DNA of 34,177 nucleotides. Origin: an uncultured Bacilli bacterium. Its GTDB lineage: Bacteria; Bacillota_I; Bacilli_A; RF39; UBA660. The notes beneath the pieces were generated by a model. It was given only the letters and a program-made list of their open reading frames with translations, was not told the DNA's origin and searched no databases. The stretch covers positions 1 to 34,177 of the forward strand of contig CAKOJJ010000017.1 of the NCBI GenBank assembly GCA_934089275.1, written 5' to 3'. Position numbers and translations under genes: made by a program. Shown in pieces: positions 8,027-16,564 of the stretch (positions are counted from its first letter, which is position 1; each line of letters opens with the position of its first letter).

Positions 8027-10228
8027 CTATTTCTTTACTGATTTTCTTCTTTGTTTCTTTGCTTCATATAAATATTTATCTGCTTCACTTATTAAATTAG
8101 CAACTAGTACGGATTCTTCTCCTTTAAATTCATGAATACCAATCGAAGTTTCTACATAATAATTTTTCTCGCATTTTGCATTAAACTTAGCAAAGTTATC
8201 CTTTATTTCTCGTTCAATACTAATTTTATTAGTGTTTTTATCAACACATACCATAGCTACAAATTCGTCTCCACCTAATCTTGATACAATTGCATTTTTT
8301 GGTAAAGATTGAGTTAGCAAACTTGCTGCATTTTCAATGGCGAAATCTCCTTCTTTATGCCCAAAAGTGTCATTTATTTCTTTAAGATGGTCTAAATCAC
8401 AGAAAACTATTGCAAGATCGTTGCCAATATTGTTGTTAATAAGTTCAATTGATTTTTCAATAAAACCTCGACGATTGTATATTTTTGTTAATTCATCATA
8501 AAGACTTATATTGTTTAGTATTTCATTTTGTTTTTTTATCATTCTTAAAGATTTTTTTAAATCTATTTGAGCTTTTAATTCTCTCTTACGGATTTCTTCT
8601 ACATAAAGAAGTGTTCCAATTTGACCACATAGTAGTTTTATTGAATTTAAAAGAGTTAAATCAGTTTCACATATTATGAAACCATAGGCTTTTTCATTTG
8701 ATGACAAAGAGAAACAATAACTGAATGATCCAGTTTTTTCGTCTATAAAAGTATCTAATGCAATATTACTATCAAGTTCATTGTTTCGATAAATATTGGT
8801 TTCCTTTTCATTAAAATATGCAGCTAAACTAACCGTAGTGTTGTCTTTGTTATTAAATAAGCATATATATGAAGATTTAACACCTATTTCTTTTAATTCA
8901 ACAAATACGTTTTCAAACATATCATATTTTGATAATTGATCTTTAAGCATTTTACGACAAATTAAAGATATGTTTGATATTCTATCAAGTCTTAATCCAT
9001 TATCATTATCAATTTTATTTGTAATGTAACTAAAATACCATGTTTGCAAATCATATAAAACGGTTGTAGTTTTTTCCTTAATAATTGAGTTATTTACAAA
9101 ATTAATGTATTTTTTCATTGCTGTGTTAAAATATGAAAAAATATCGTGATAATTGCTTATTGCAAATTGGTCATCATCTAATATGGCATTTTTTATATAG
9201 TAAACTATTTCATCTGCTGTATAATTTGACTTCAATCTTTTTAAAACATTTGTTGATATCATTTTTAATTTTTTTAAGCTAATATTTGACTGACTTGTAA
9301 GAGCACTTTCAGTGATGAAATATTCAATCATCTCTTCTTCTGTTAGTTTTCTTAAATCTTCACTTTTTTCAAATTCACTTCGGCATCCACACGATTTTCT
9401 AATAACTAAACTTGTATCTAAAGTTAAAAAACGACTATCTCCATCCATAACCATTCTTACAGCTTCTTTGCTTGCTTCATATCCTAATTTAATAGGGTCT
9501 TGAGAAACAGTTGTTAAAGCTGGATGTGCAATGGAAGCTTTATACATATCATCAAAGCCAGTTATTAAAATATCTTTACCAATTTTATATCCTAATTGTT
9601 CTAAAATCGGATAACTTGCTAAAGCCATTGTATCATTTGCAAATACAATAGCATCAGCATTCTTGTTTTTCTTTAAAAGAGTTCTCAACTCATTTTCTAT
9701 TTCTGATCCAAAATTACCATAAGCTATCATTTTATCGTTTATTTTCAAATTGTTTTCAGTCATTGCTTCTTTATATGCTTCTAAACGTTGCATACTATCA
9801 TAATTGTCTTGAGGCCCTGAAAAATATAAAACTTTTTTACAATTATGGTCAACAATTAAATGATTAACGCTTTCTTTCATTCCTTTTTTATTATCAACAA
9901 TTATGTTAGATTTTCCTTCTATCTTTAAACTATCTTGAACAATAACATATGGAATATCTATGAATTTATCTAAAAATCCTTCCATTTCAACTTTACTTTT
10001 AAATAAAGTTAAAGAACCATATATTATAACTAAAGCATCTATTCCCATAAATTTGTATGAATCAAAAATGCAATCTGAAACAATACTTTCCTTGCTAGAT
10101 TCTGTGGACACAAAAGTAATTATATTGATACCATTTTCTTGAGCATACTTATTTACACCTTGTGTTATATCGAATTCAAATCCGGGATTTATATTACCTA
10201 AAATTAAGCCTAATGTAATTTTTTTCAT
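8027..10228 (-). CDS. Diguanylate cyclase with LacI-type ligand-binding sensor domain
   Basis: The 733-residue protein should make cyclic di-GMP in response to a small ligand. Residues 1-283 match the periplasmic-binding-protein-like effector domain of LacI regulators, including AIVFANDTMALASYPILEQ and ITGFDD and the typical close IRKSCGC. There is no helix-turn-helix in front and no signal peptide, so it senses in the cytoplasm. A poorly conserved middle (about 284-555, the end perhaps GAF-like) leads through a coiled helix to a GGDEF domain. This has DLDHLKEINDTFGH and an intact GGDEF at 652-656. The RxxD inhibitory site normally five residues upstream is absent, so product inhibition may be missing. 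AGGTGAT supports the start. It is the middle gene of the operon. Confidence 0.88.
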   Translation of the reverse strand: MKKITLGLILGNINPGFEFDITQGVNKYAQENGINIITFVSTESSKESIVSDCIFDSYKFMGIDALVIIYGSLTLFKSKVEMEGFLDKFIDIPYVIVQDSLKIEGKSNIIVDNKKGMKESVNHLIVDHNCKKVLYFSGPQDNYDSMQRLEAYKEAMTENNLKINDKMIAYGNFGSEIENELRTLLKKNKNADAIVFANDTMALASYPILEQLGYKIGKDILITGFDDMYKASIAHPALTTVSQDPIKLGYEASKEAVRMVMDGDSRFLTLDTSLVIRKSCGCRSEFEKSEDLRKLTEEEMIEYFITESALTSQSNISLKKLKMISTNVLKRLKSNYTADEIVYYIKNAILDDDQFAISNYHDIFSYFNTAMKKYINFVNNSIIKEKTTTVLYDLQTWYFSYITNKIDNDNGLRLDRISNISLICRKMLKDQLSKYDMFENVFVELKEIGVKSSYICLFNNKDNTTVSLAAYFNEKETNIYRNNELDSNIALDTFIDEKTGSFSYCFSLSSNEKAYGFIICETDLTLLNSIKLLCGQIGTLLYVEEIRKRELKAQIDLKKSLRMIKKQNEILNNISLYDELTKIYNRRGFIEKSIELINNNIGNDLAIVFCDLDHLKEINDTFGHKEGDFAIENAASLLTQSLPKNAIVSRLGGDEFVAMVCVDKNTNKISIEREIKDNFAKFNAKCEKNYYVETSIGIHEFKGEESVLVANLISEADKYLYEAKKQRRKSVKK

Positions 10229-10242
10229 GTCATCACCTATAA

Positions 10243-11844
10243 TTAGTATACTTTTACTATATTCACTATATCTTCTTTTTTATTATAATATGCAATTTCT
10301 AATTTATCTCCTGCACTTATAAATGGTAATTTATCACTTAGTTTAATTGATGCAATATACTTATTACTATTTTCATCAGTTATATAGAATGAGGTATCTC
10401 CATTTTTAGTGGCAGTTGTTATTCTTTTTATTGTTATCGTTGTCTTCTCTAAAAGGTCATCTGATATTTCATTGTTTATACTTGCTAAATAGTTTTGTGC
10501 TGCAACTTCTATTCCTTTTGAAGAATCAGTTACAACTACTTTTTGATAATCTGCTACATCAACAAAACCATACATTTTTACTAGTCCAGCAGCATCTTTT
10601 AAGCTTACTAAATAAGTTGGACGATTGTTTAAATTAATTAGTAATGGGAAAGTTGAATCATAATTCATTTGTTGTACTTGACCTTCTGCTGATGCCATGG
10701 CACTATATTCTTCTGCTCCTGCTACTGGATAAAATGTAGTTTTACCCGTTCTTAAATTACTTAGAATAAATCCTAAATTTGATTCATCACTTAGTACAGA
10801 AGTTATTCCTGTATATAAATAAATATCATCATTTAGTGCAAGATAATTATAACCTTCAGTTGTATTAACAACGTTCTTTTGACCAAATATGCTGTTGATA
10901 AAACCATCACGATAAGTTCCCCAATCGTCTACTTGTTCAATAATTAAATCAGCATTATAGGCATTATCAACCCAAGATGGAATGCTATCCATGTTATATT
11001 TCTTAGCATTACCAGTTACTGGATCTAAAATAACAACTCCAATTACTCTTGTTTTCATGCTAACTCCTGTATATTTATAAATTGGAGTTATCCAATAAGG
11101 TTTTCCATCATTATCAATTTCAAATTTTGAAGTTCCAAATATTGCTGTTGGATATAGAAATCTTAATTTTCTTTTTAAATTTTCATTAAATAAGGCACTT
11201 GGCATATAACGCATACCTTTTTCAAGTTTAACTAGTTTGGCTTCTCCATTAACAGAGTTAACAGTTATATATGCACCAATTCCTTTTTTTCTATTGGCAA
11301 TCCATTTAATGAATCCATCATATTCTAAAGGAGTTACTCTAATAATATCATTATTATAATTTATTTGAGTATATTGATCACTTACATAATATTGAGAAAC
11401 ATATTCACTCATTTGTCCCATTACACGATCTCCAAGTTTTTCACTTGAATCTCTGTCCAATAATGGAATTGATTTAAAATCAACTTCACTTACATCTTTT
11501 AAAAAGTCATTAGATTCATTTACTGTAATTCTTTTAGAATAACTTTTAGCATTAAAAAGTGGTGAACATACAACATTAACTAAAATTACACCACAAATGA
11601 TAGCTAAAATTCCAAATGTAACATAATATACACTTTTTGATACATTAACGTTTACTCCTGATGCGTTAATAGTTTTATATGAATTATCAGATGATATAAA
11701 ACTAAGCACACCATAAATCAATAATAGAACAACAATAAATGTCCAAAAAGCTAGTGAACTTATATTAATTGGAGGTAAAAACATATAAAATAAAATAGCT
11801 CCAATTATCATAGTTATTATAAAGTTTATTATATTCTTTTTCAA
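10243..11844 (-). CDS. Uncharacterised membrane protein with large outside domain
   Basis: I do not recognise a named family. The N-terminal ~95 residues hold three membrane segments (near residues 3-22, 32-52 and 73-94). The remaining ~430 residues look extracytoplasmic and beta-rich. Repeated stretches such as YITVNSVNGEAKLVKLEKG and VIGVVILDPVTGNAKKYNMDS resemble PepSY-like units, and the end looks like an OB-type beta fold. A GTG at 11853 lies inside the ribosome binding site AGGTGA, so the start is more likely the TTG at 11844, five bases after it (533 residues). It is the first gene of the operon with the cyclase (14-base gap) and tex, which suggests a signalling or envelope role. Confidence 0.75.
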   Translation of the reverse strand: MKKNIINFIITMIIGAILFYMFLPPINISSLAFWTFIVVLLLIYGVLSFISSDNSYKTINASGVNVNVSKSVYYVTFGILAIICGVILVNVVCSPLFNAKSYSKRITVNESNDFLKDVSEVDFKSIPLLDRDSSEKLGDRVMGQMSEYVSQYYVSDQYTQINYNNDIIRVTPLEYDGFIKWIANRKKGIGAYITVNSVNGEAKLVKLEKGMRYMPSALFNENLKRKLRFLYPTAIFGTSKFEIDNDGKPYWITPIYKYTGVSMKTRVIGVVILDPVTGNAKKYNMDSIPSWVDNAYNADLIIEQVDDWGTYRDGFINSIFGQKNVVNTTEGYNYLALNDDIYLYTGITSVLSDESNLGFILSNLRTGKTTFYPVAGAEEYSAMASAEGQVQQMNYDSTFPLLINLNNRPTYLVSLKDAAGLVKMYGFVDVADYQKVVVTDSSKGIEVAAQNYLASINNEISDDLLEKTTITIKRITTATKNGDTSFYITDENSNKYIASIKLSDKLPFISAGDKLEIAYYNKKEDIVNIVKVY

Positions 11845-11862
11845 AATTATCACCTATTAATA

Positions 11863-11871
11863 ATTATAGCA
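11863..11871 (-). promoter_or_regulatory. Extended -10 promoter of the membrane protein-GGDEF-tex operon
   Basis: The minus strand reads TGCTATAAT about 18 bases before the TTG start. No strong -35 is visible. It lies back to back with the plus-strand promoter at 11887, so the two may influence each other. Confidence 0.65.
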
Positions 11872-11886
11872 TAAATAAAATTTTAA

Positions 11887-11895
11887 TGATATTAT
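11887..11895 (+). promoter_or_regulatory. Extended -10 promoter of the radical SAM gene
   Basis: The plus strand reads TGATATTAT about 16 bases upstream of ATG. No clear -35 element. Confidence 0.5.
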
Positions 11896-11911
11896 TAATT
11901 AGGTGGTTTTA

Positions 11912-12835
11912 ATGTACAAATATAGTTTGGATAATAAACGTTATACAACTTTAAATTATTTTTATAAAACTAAATTCAATAAAAAGGTTTTTAAAGTAAG
12001 CCTTAATGCTGGATTTTCTTGTCCAAATAAGATCAATGGATCAAATGGTTGTATTTTTTGTTCAAAACTTGGAAGTGGAGATTTTGCTGGAGATAAAAGT
12101 CATGATCTAGTTACTCAATTTAATGAAGTTAGAGATATGATGTTGAAAAAGTGGAATGATGCTTATTATATTGGATATTTTCAAGCTAATACCAATACTT
12201 ATGCTGAAATTAATCTTTTAAAAGAAAAGTATGAAACTGTATTAAATCTTGATAATGTTGTTGGTTTATCGATTGCAACAAGAAGTGATGCAATAAGTGA
12301 TGAATGTTTAGATTATTTAACTGAATTAAATAAAAGAACTTTTTTAACAATAGAACTTGGTCTTCAAAGTATGCACGATGATACTTTGAAATTGATTAAT
12401 AGAGGACATGATTTAAAGAATTTTGAAGCTTGTGTAAAAAAATTAAAAGAAAGAAATATTAGAGTTGTTGTTCATATTATAAACGGACTACCATTTGAAA
12501 CTAAAGAGATGATGATTGATACGGTTAAATATCTAAATAGTCTTAATATAGATGGCATAAAAATTCATATGTTACATATTATAAAAGATACAGCTTTAGA
12601 AACTCTGTATAACAAAACACATTTTCATGTATTATCTAAAGAAGAATATATAGATATAGTTATCAATCAATTGGAATATCTTGATCCTAAAATAGTAATT
12701 GAAAGAATTACTGGCGATCCAGTTAAAGAAGATTTGGTTGAACCAACTTGGTTAATTAAAAAATTTTGTGTTTTAAATGATATTGATAAAGAAATGGTAA
12801 AAAGAGATTCATATCAAGGAAAAAGACTTCAGTAA
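11912..12835 (+). CDS. ytqA: TIGR01212-family radical SAM protein (YtqA type)
   Basis: The 308-residue protein is a cytoplasmic radical SAM enzyme of the TIGR01212/YtqA family. Cys37, Cys47 and Cys50 (CPNKINGSNGCIFC) fit the family's CX9CX2C iron-sulfur site. GSGDFAG, ELGLQSMHDDTL and NRGHD are further family marks. YtqA-type proteins have been linked to wobble-uridine (mnm5s2U) modification of tRNA in Gram-positives; I recall this rather than see it here, and no methyltransferase partner lies next door. The start is ATG 11912, five bases after AGGTGG; a GTG at 11903 overlaps that site. It is one of only two plus-strand genes. Confidence 0.85.
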   Translation: MYKYSLDNKRYTTLNYFYKTKFNKKVFKVSLNAGFSCPNKINGSNGCIFCSKLGSGDFAGDKSHDLVTQFNEVRDMMLKKWNDAYYIGYFQANTNTYAEINLLKEKYETVLNLDNVVGLSIATRSDAISDECLDYLTELNKRTFLTIELGLQSMHDDTLKLINRGHDLKNFEACVKKLKERNIRVVVHIINGLPFETKEMMIDTVKYLNSLNIDGIKIHMLHIIKDTALETLYNKTHFHVLSKEEYIDIVINQLEYLDPKIVIERITGDPVKEDLVEPTWLIKKFCVLNDIDKEMVKRDSYQGKRLQ

Positions 12836-12848
12836 TTGAAGTCTTTTA
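12820..12848. terminator. Bidirectional terminator between convergent genes
   Basis: A perfect 11-bp hairpin, AAAAGACTTCA / TGAAGTCTTTT with a GTAAT loop. T-runs follow on both strands (TTTT ATATTT on plus, TTTTT on minus). It overlaps the stop codons of both the ytqA-type gene and the AAA+ gene. Confidence 0.85.
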
Positions 12849-13769
12849 TATTTGGTTAGGATCTATTCCTTCTTTTATGAATAATTCTCCAAATTCGGTT
12901 TTTAATTCCTCAATAGCTTTTTGCTTTGAATCGTCATAAATTGCTTTAGTGTTTTTCATTGCTAAATAAATGTGTTTTAAAGATACGATTGGAGAGCCTT
13001 CAAATGCCGCATATGAGAATGCACTAGAAATTATTGTTAGACATATATCTGGATATCTACTTTGTATTTCATAAATTCTTTTGTATTCACTTGTGTATTT
13101 TACAAGCCATGAGAATATTCTTTCTTGTTGATAATCGGAATAGTTTAGTTTTATTCCCATCTTTTGTTCAAATTTTGGAACTGTTCCTAATAATACCTTA
13201 ACTACGGCATCTCCTTGTAATTCGGATACATCTATTTTTATGAAACGTCTTACAAAAGCACGATCTCTTAGAATATATTGCTCATACTCCTCACTTGTTG
13301 TGGCACCAATCATAAGAATTCTTCCTCTATCTAAATAAGGTTTTAGCATATTGGCAAAGTCAATCTCGCCATCAGTATTTTTTGATGCAAGTAAGTGAAC
13401 TTCATCTATAAATAGAATAGTCTTTTCAACATTATCTAGTTCAGATATTAGAACTTGTAATTTTGAAACTTCAACGCCGTTTACTATAATTTTTCCTAAT
13501 AAAGCTGGAACATTAATTTTGATGATTTTCCATCCTGCTAAAATCGGAGGAACTAAGCCTTTACTGATTCTATAAGCTAATCCTTCTACTAATGCTGTTT
13601 TACCTATTCCTGGTTTACCTACTAAAAGAGCACTTTTGTCAGGAGTTATTAATGCTAAAATCATTTGGTTAATTTCGTCATCTCTAGAAATTGCTGGATT
13701 TGTTATATATTCTTTGTCTGTTAAAACTTCTCCATACATTTTTATTATACTTGGATTTTCTGTATTCAT
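12846..13769 (-). CDS. Stand-alone Clp-like AAA+ ATPase
   Basis: The 307-residue protein is a single AAA+ module most like the first ATPase domain of ClpA/ClpB/ClpC. It has Walker A GKPGIGKT (51-58), Walker B ILFIDEV (about 118-124), the NMLKPYLDRG segment, sensor-1 IGATTSEEY and an RRF arginine finger (about 174-176). The Clp N-terminal domain and second ATPase domain are missing. The aromatic pore loop (KYRGEFEER in Clp) is replaced by KIIVNGVEVSKLQ, so classical substrate threading is doubtful. A C-terminal alpha-helical lid is present. The start at the second ATG (13769) follows GGTGA and fits the promoter; ATG 13781 would sit almost on the transcript start. The partner is unknown. Confidence 0.82.
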   Translation of the reverse strand: MNTENPSIIKMYGEVLTDKEYITNPAISRDDEINQMILALITPDKSALLVGKPGIGKTALVEGLAYRISKGLVPPILAGWKIIKINVPALLGKIIVNGVEVSKLQVLISELDNVEKTILFIDEVHLLASKNTDGEIDFANMLKPYLDRGRILMIGATTSEEYEQYILRDRAFVRRFIKIDVSELQGDAVVKVLLGTVPKFEQKMGIKLNYSDYQQERIFSWLVKYTSEYKRIYEIQSRYPDICLTIISSAFSYAAFEGSPIVSLKHIYLAMKNTKAIYDDSKQKAIEELKTEFGELFIKEGIDPNQI

Positions 13770-13785
13770 GTAATTCACCATGTTA

Positions 13786-13794
13786 ATTATATCA
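13786..13794 (-). promoter_or_regulatory. Extended -10 promoter of the AAA+ gene
   Basis: The minus strand reads TGATATAAT. Its distance to ATG 13769 is compatible with a short leader carrying GGTGA. Confidence 0.6.
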
Positions 13795-13865
13795 TGAAGT
13801 AAATAACTTATAAATAAAATGTATATTATTTGACGTTATTAAGTATTATTTAATAGGTGATTATA

Positions 13866-14366
13866 TTGTTAGAATTATTATTATTTTTAATTGCAAGTAT
13901 TATAGGTACTTTAGGGCATTACTTATATAAGCTAAGTGATAGTAACAGCGTTGTTGGTTTCTTTTTTGCAAGAAATGAATCGACATTTGAACATTTAAAG
14001 CTAGGTATCACACCTATATTAATTTTATCTATTGTTGAAAAGATAAGACTTTTAAACAATAATTTATTATCGATAAAAGGTATACAAATACTTATTTTTT
14101 CTCTAATTATTATAATTTTTTATTACGGAAAGAAATTATTTTTCAAAAAAAATAATGCAATTTATAATATTACATTATTTTATGTAGCTTTATTTATAAG
14201 TTATGTTGCCTCCTTCATACTTATTAATATGGTTAGCATACCAATAACCGTCAAAATAATTGGCATAGTATCTATTCTTCTATTTATATTTCTTTACTGT
14301 TATAGTTCTATTTTTGAATTAAATTGGTTTATTTTTAAAGATCCGTTAAATCAATCAAAGGATTAA
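13866..14366 (+). CDS. DUF6512-like small integral membrane protein
   Basis: The 166-residue protein is almost entirely membrane-embedded, with about five hydrophobic segments. Between the first two it carries NESTFEHLKLG, a motif I associate with the uncharacterised DUF6512 family. No function is known. The ribosome binding site AGGTGA covers a GTG at 13857, so the likely start is the TTG at 13866, five bases after it. Its 3' end overlaps the opposite-strand yitT-type gene by 32 bases. Confidence 0.7.
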   Translation: MLELLLFLIASIIGTLGHYLYKLSDSNSVVGFFFARNESTFEHLKLGITPILILSIVEKIRLLNNNLLSIKGIQILIFSLIIIIFYYGKKLFFKKNNAIYNITLFYVALFISYVASFILINMVSIPITVKIIGIVSILLFIFLYCYSSIFELNWFIFKDPLNQSKD

Positions 14367-15225
14367 CATTTCCACCTTCAACTGTATAACAGTCATTAGT
14401 TGTTATAAAACAATTATTATCTATTTTGAGTAAATCATGTTTAAAAGTATAAAAGCGATCAGTTGGTACCACACACATTATTAAGTTATCTTCCGTGGTT
14501 TTTATAATAGTGAAACCAAGTTCTAATTCATCTTTTATGTATTTTTCAATATTTTTTGTTTTTGTTGTTTCAATAAAACATATTTTTCTGTTAGAAGTTC
14601 CTAACATTATTTTATCAGATACTAAATTAACAATTTTAAGATAAATAATAGCATATATTGTCTTAGGTATACCAAAGATAATAGCTCCTACAACAATTAT
14701 TATTAAATTAAATATATTTGAAAGTCTCGTTGTGGACACGGGAATATATTTTTGGGAAATTTGAATCAATGAATCCATTCCACCAGTATTAAAACCAGAT
14801 TTGTAAACAAGTCCATAGCCTAGACCTGAGATAATAGAAAATATTATGACTGTAAAAAGGTATGAATCTAGATTAACTTTTACAATTTTTGTTAAGGGCT
14901 CAGTAAGAGAAGCAAGTACGGCATATGTTGCAAAACCAAATACTGAATGAAAAGTTTTCTTTCTTCCTATTAATATGTATGAAATTATTATAAGCACGAC
15001 TGAAGCAATATCAATAAATATAACGGGATTAATTCCGGTAAATTTTGAAACAATTATTGCTAATCCACCTACTCCACCAGTAACTAAATTATTTGGTACA
15101 ATAAAAGTATTATATGCCATAGCTATTATTAAACATCCCAAAATGCATACAATTATCCTTTGTATGCGATTTTTTTTGGTAACTTGTTCTAATATTGTAC
15201 TACTAATATCACTTATATTTTTCAT
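14335..15225 (-). CDS. YitT family membrane protein
   Basis: The 296-residue protein has the YitT layout: a membrane domain of about five or six segments followed by a cytoplasmic DUF2179 domain. Visible family text includes IAMAYNTFIVPNNLVTGGVGG (residues 35-55), a second glycine-rich segment YKSGFNTGGMDSLIQ, and a C-terminal stretch with GFTIIKTTEDNLIMCVVP. The molecular function is unknown, though the family is very common in Firmicutes. It has its own strong promoter and overlaps the end of the convergent plus-strand gene by 32 bases. Confidence 0.9.
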   Translation of the reverse strand: MKNISDISSTILEQVTKKNRIQRIIVCILGCLIIAMAYNTFIVPNNLVTGGVGGLAIIVSKFTGINPVIFIDIASVVLIIISYILIGRKKTFHSVFGFATYAVLASLTEPLTKIVKVNLDSYLFTVIIFSIISGLGYGLVYKSGFNTGGMDSLIQISQKYIPVSTTRLSNIFNLIIIVVGAIIFGIPKTIYAIIYLKIVNLVSDKIMLGTSNRKICFIETTKTKNIEKYIKDELELGFTIIKTTEDNLIMCVVPTDRFYTFKHDLLKIDNNCFITTNDCYTVEGGNVNPLIDLTDL

Positions 15226-15242
15226 AGTATCACTCTAGAATA

Positions 15243-15271
15243 ATTTTAACTTATGTTATATTTAAAGTCAA
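15243..15271 (-). promoter_or_regulatory. Promoter of the yitT-type gene
   Basis: Minus strand TTGACT (15271-15266), 17-base spacer, TAAAAT (15248-15243). It begins right at the end of the tuf terminator. Confidence 0.8.
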
Positions 15272-15298
15272 AAAAAACTCTACAAAAGTAGAGTTTTT
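15270..15298 (-). terminator. tuf terminator (copy 1 of a shared repeat)
   Basis: Minus-strand hairpin AAAACTCTAC / GTAGAGTTTT with a TTTT loop and a T8 run. Twenty-six bases are identical to the rplL terminator at 25560-25585, in the same orientation. Confidence 0.92.
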
Positions 15299-15314
15299 AA
15301 TTAATTTAGTTTAA

Positions 15315-16484
15315 TTACTTAATGATTTCAGTAACAACACCTGAACCAACAGTTCTTCCACCTTCACGGATAGAGAATTTAGTTCCGTTTTCAAGTGCAA
15401 CTGGAGCAATTAACTCAACAGTCATTTCTACGTTATCACCAGGCATAACCATTTCAACACCAGCAGGTAACTCGATAGTACCAGTTACGTCTGTAGTTCT
15501 GAAATAGAATTGTGGACGATATTTTGTGAAGAATGGAGTATGTCTTCCACCTTCTTCTTTAGATAGAACATAAACACTTGCTTTGAATGTTGTATGAGGA
15601 GTAACTGAACCTGGTTTACATAATACTTGTCCACGTTCAACATCTTCTCTAGCGATACCACGAAGTAGTACACCAGCGTTATCTCCAGATTCAGCATAAT
15701 CTAATGATTTTCTGAACATTTCGATACCAGTTACAACAGTCTTTTTAGTTGGTTTTAATCCAACGATTTCAACTTCGTCATTTAAGTTTAATCTACCACG
15801 TTCAACACGTCCTGTAACAACAGTTCCACGTCCTGAAATAGTAAATACGTCTTCAATACTCATTAAGAAAGGTTTATCAGTATCTCTTTCTGGAGTATCA
15901 ATGTAAGAATCAACAGCATCCATTAAGTCATGAATTGATTTAACAGCTTCTGGATCTCCTTCAAGAGCCTTTAATGCTGATCCTTTAATTACTGGACATT
16001 CTGGATCGAATCCATATTCTCCAAGTAATTCTCTAATTTCCATTTCTACTAAGTCAAGAATTTCTGGGTCATCAACTTGGTCACATTTATTCATGTAAAC
16101 AACAATTTTAGGAACACCAACTTGTCTTGATAGTAAGATATGTTCTCTTGTTTGTGGCATTGCACCATCAGCTGCAGATACAACTAAGATAGCACCATCC
16201 ATTTGAGCAGCACCTGTGATCATGTTTTTAACATAGTCAGCATGCCCTGGACAGTCAACGTGAGCATAATGTCTGTTAGCAGTTTCATACTCAATGTGAG
16301 CTGTATTAATAGTGATTCCTCTTTCTCTTTCTTCAGGAGCACTATCGATTGCTGCATAATCCATGAAGTCTTTTGAGAATTCTTTAGAAATAGCAGCAGT
16401 TAATGTAGTTTTACCATGGTCAACATGTCCGATTGTACCAATGTTAACATGTGGTTTACTACGGTCAAATTTTTCTCTTGCCAT
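15315..16484 (-). CDS. tuf: Elongation factor Tu
   Basis: EF-Tu delivers aminoacyl-tRNA to the ribosome using GTP. The 389-residue protein has G1 GHVDHGKTTL, G3 DCPGHADYVKNMITG and G4 NKCD, followed by both beta-barrel domains (GTVVTGRVERG; FRTTDVTG; the end GGRTVGSGVVTEIIK). The start is ATG 16484, eight bases after GGAGG; a TTG further upstream lies within that site. It follows fusA by 80 bases and has its own extended -10 promoter as well as read-through from the str operon. High expression is expected. Confidence 0.98.
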   Translation of the reverse strand: MAREKFDRSKPHVNIGTIGHVDHGKTTLTAAISKEFSKDFMDYAAIDSAPEERERGITINTAHIEYETANRHYAHVDCPGHADYVKNMITGAAQMDGAILVVSAADGAMPQTREHILLSRQVGVPKIVVYMNKCDQVDDPEILDLVEMEIRELLGEYGFDPECPVIKGSALKALEGDPEAVKSIHDLMDAVDSYIDTPERDTDKPFLMSIEDVFTISGRGTVVTGRVERGRLNLNDEVEIVGLKPTKKTVVTGIEMFRKSLDYAESGDNAGVLLRGIAREDVERGQVLCKPGSVTPHTTFKASVYVLSKEEGGRHTPFFTKYRPQFYFRTTDVTGTIELPAGVEMVMPGDNVEMTVELIAPVALENGTKFSIREGGRTVGSGVVTEIIK

Positions 16485-16511
16485 AATATTTTCCTCCAAT
16501 TTCCTTTTTTA

Positions 16512-16520
16512 ATTATAACA
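16512..16520 (-). promoter_or_regulatory. Extended -10 promoter upstream of tuf
   Basis: The minus strand reads TGTTATAAT in the fusA-tuf gap. A second possible pair, TTGATT with 17 bases to TAAAAT, lies just upstream. I see no terminator between fusA and tuf. Confidence 0.55.
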
Positions 16521-16564
16521 AATTTATTTTATCTAATTCTTGACATAAAATCAAGTAATTATTC

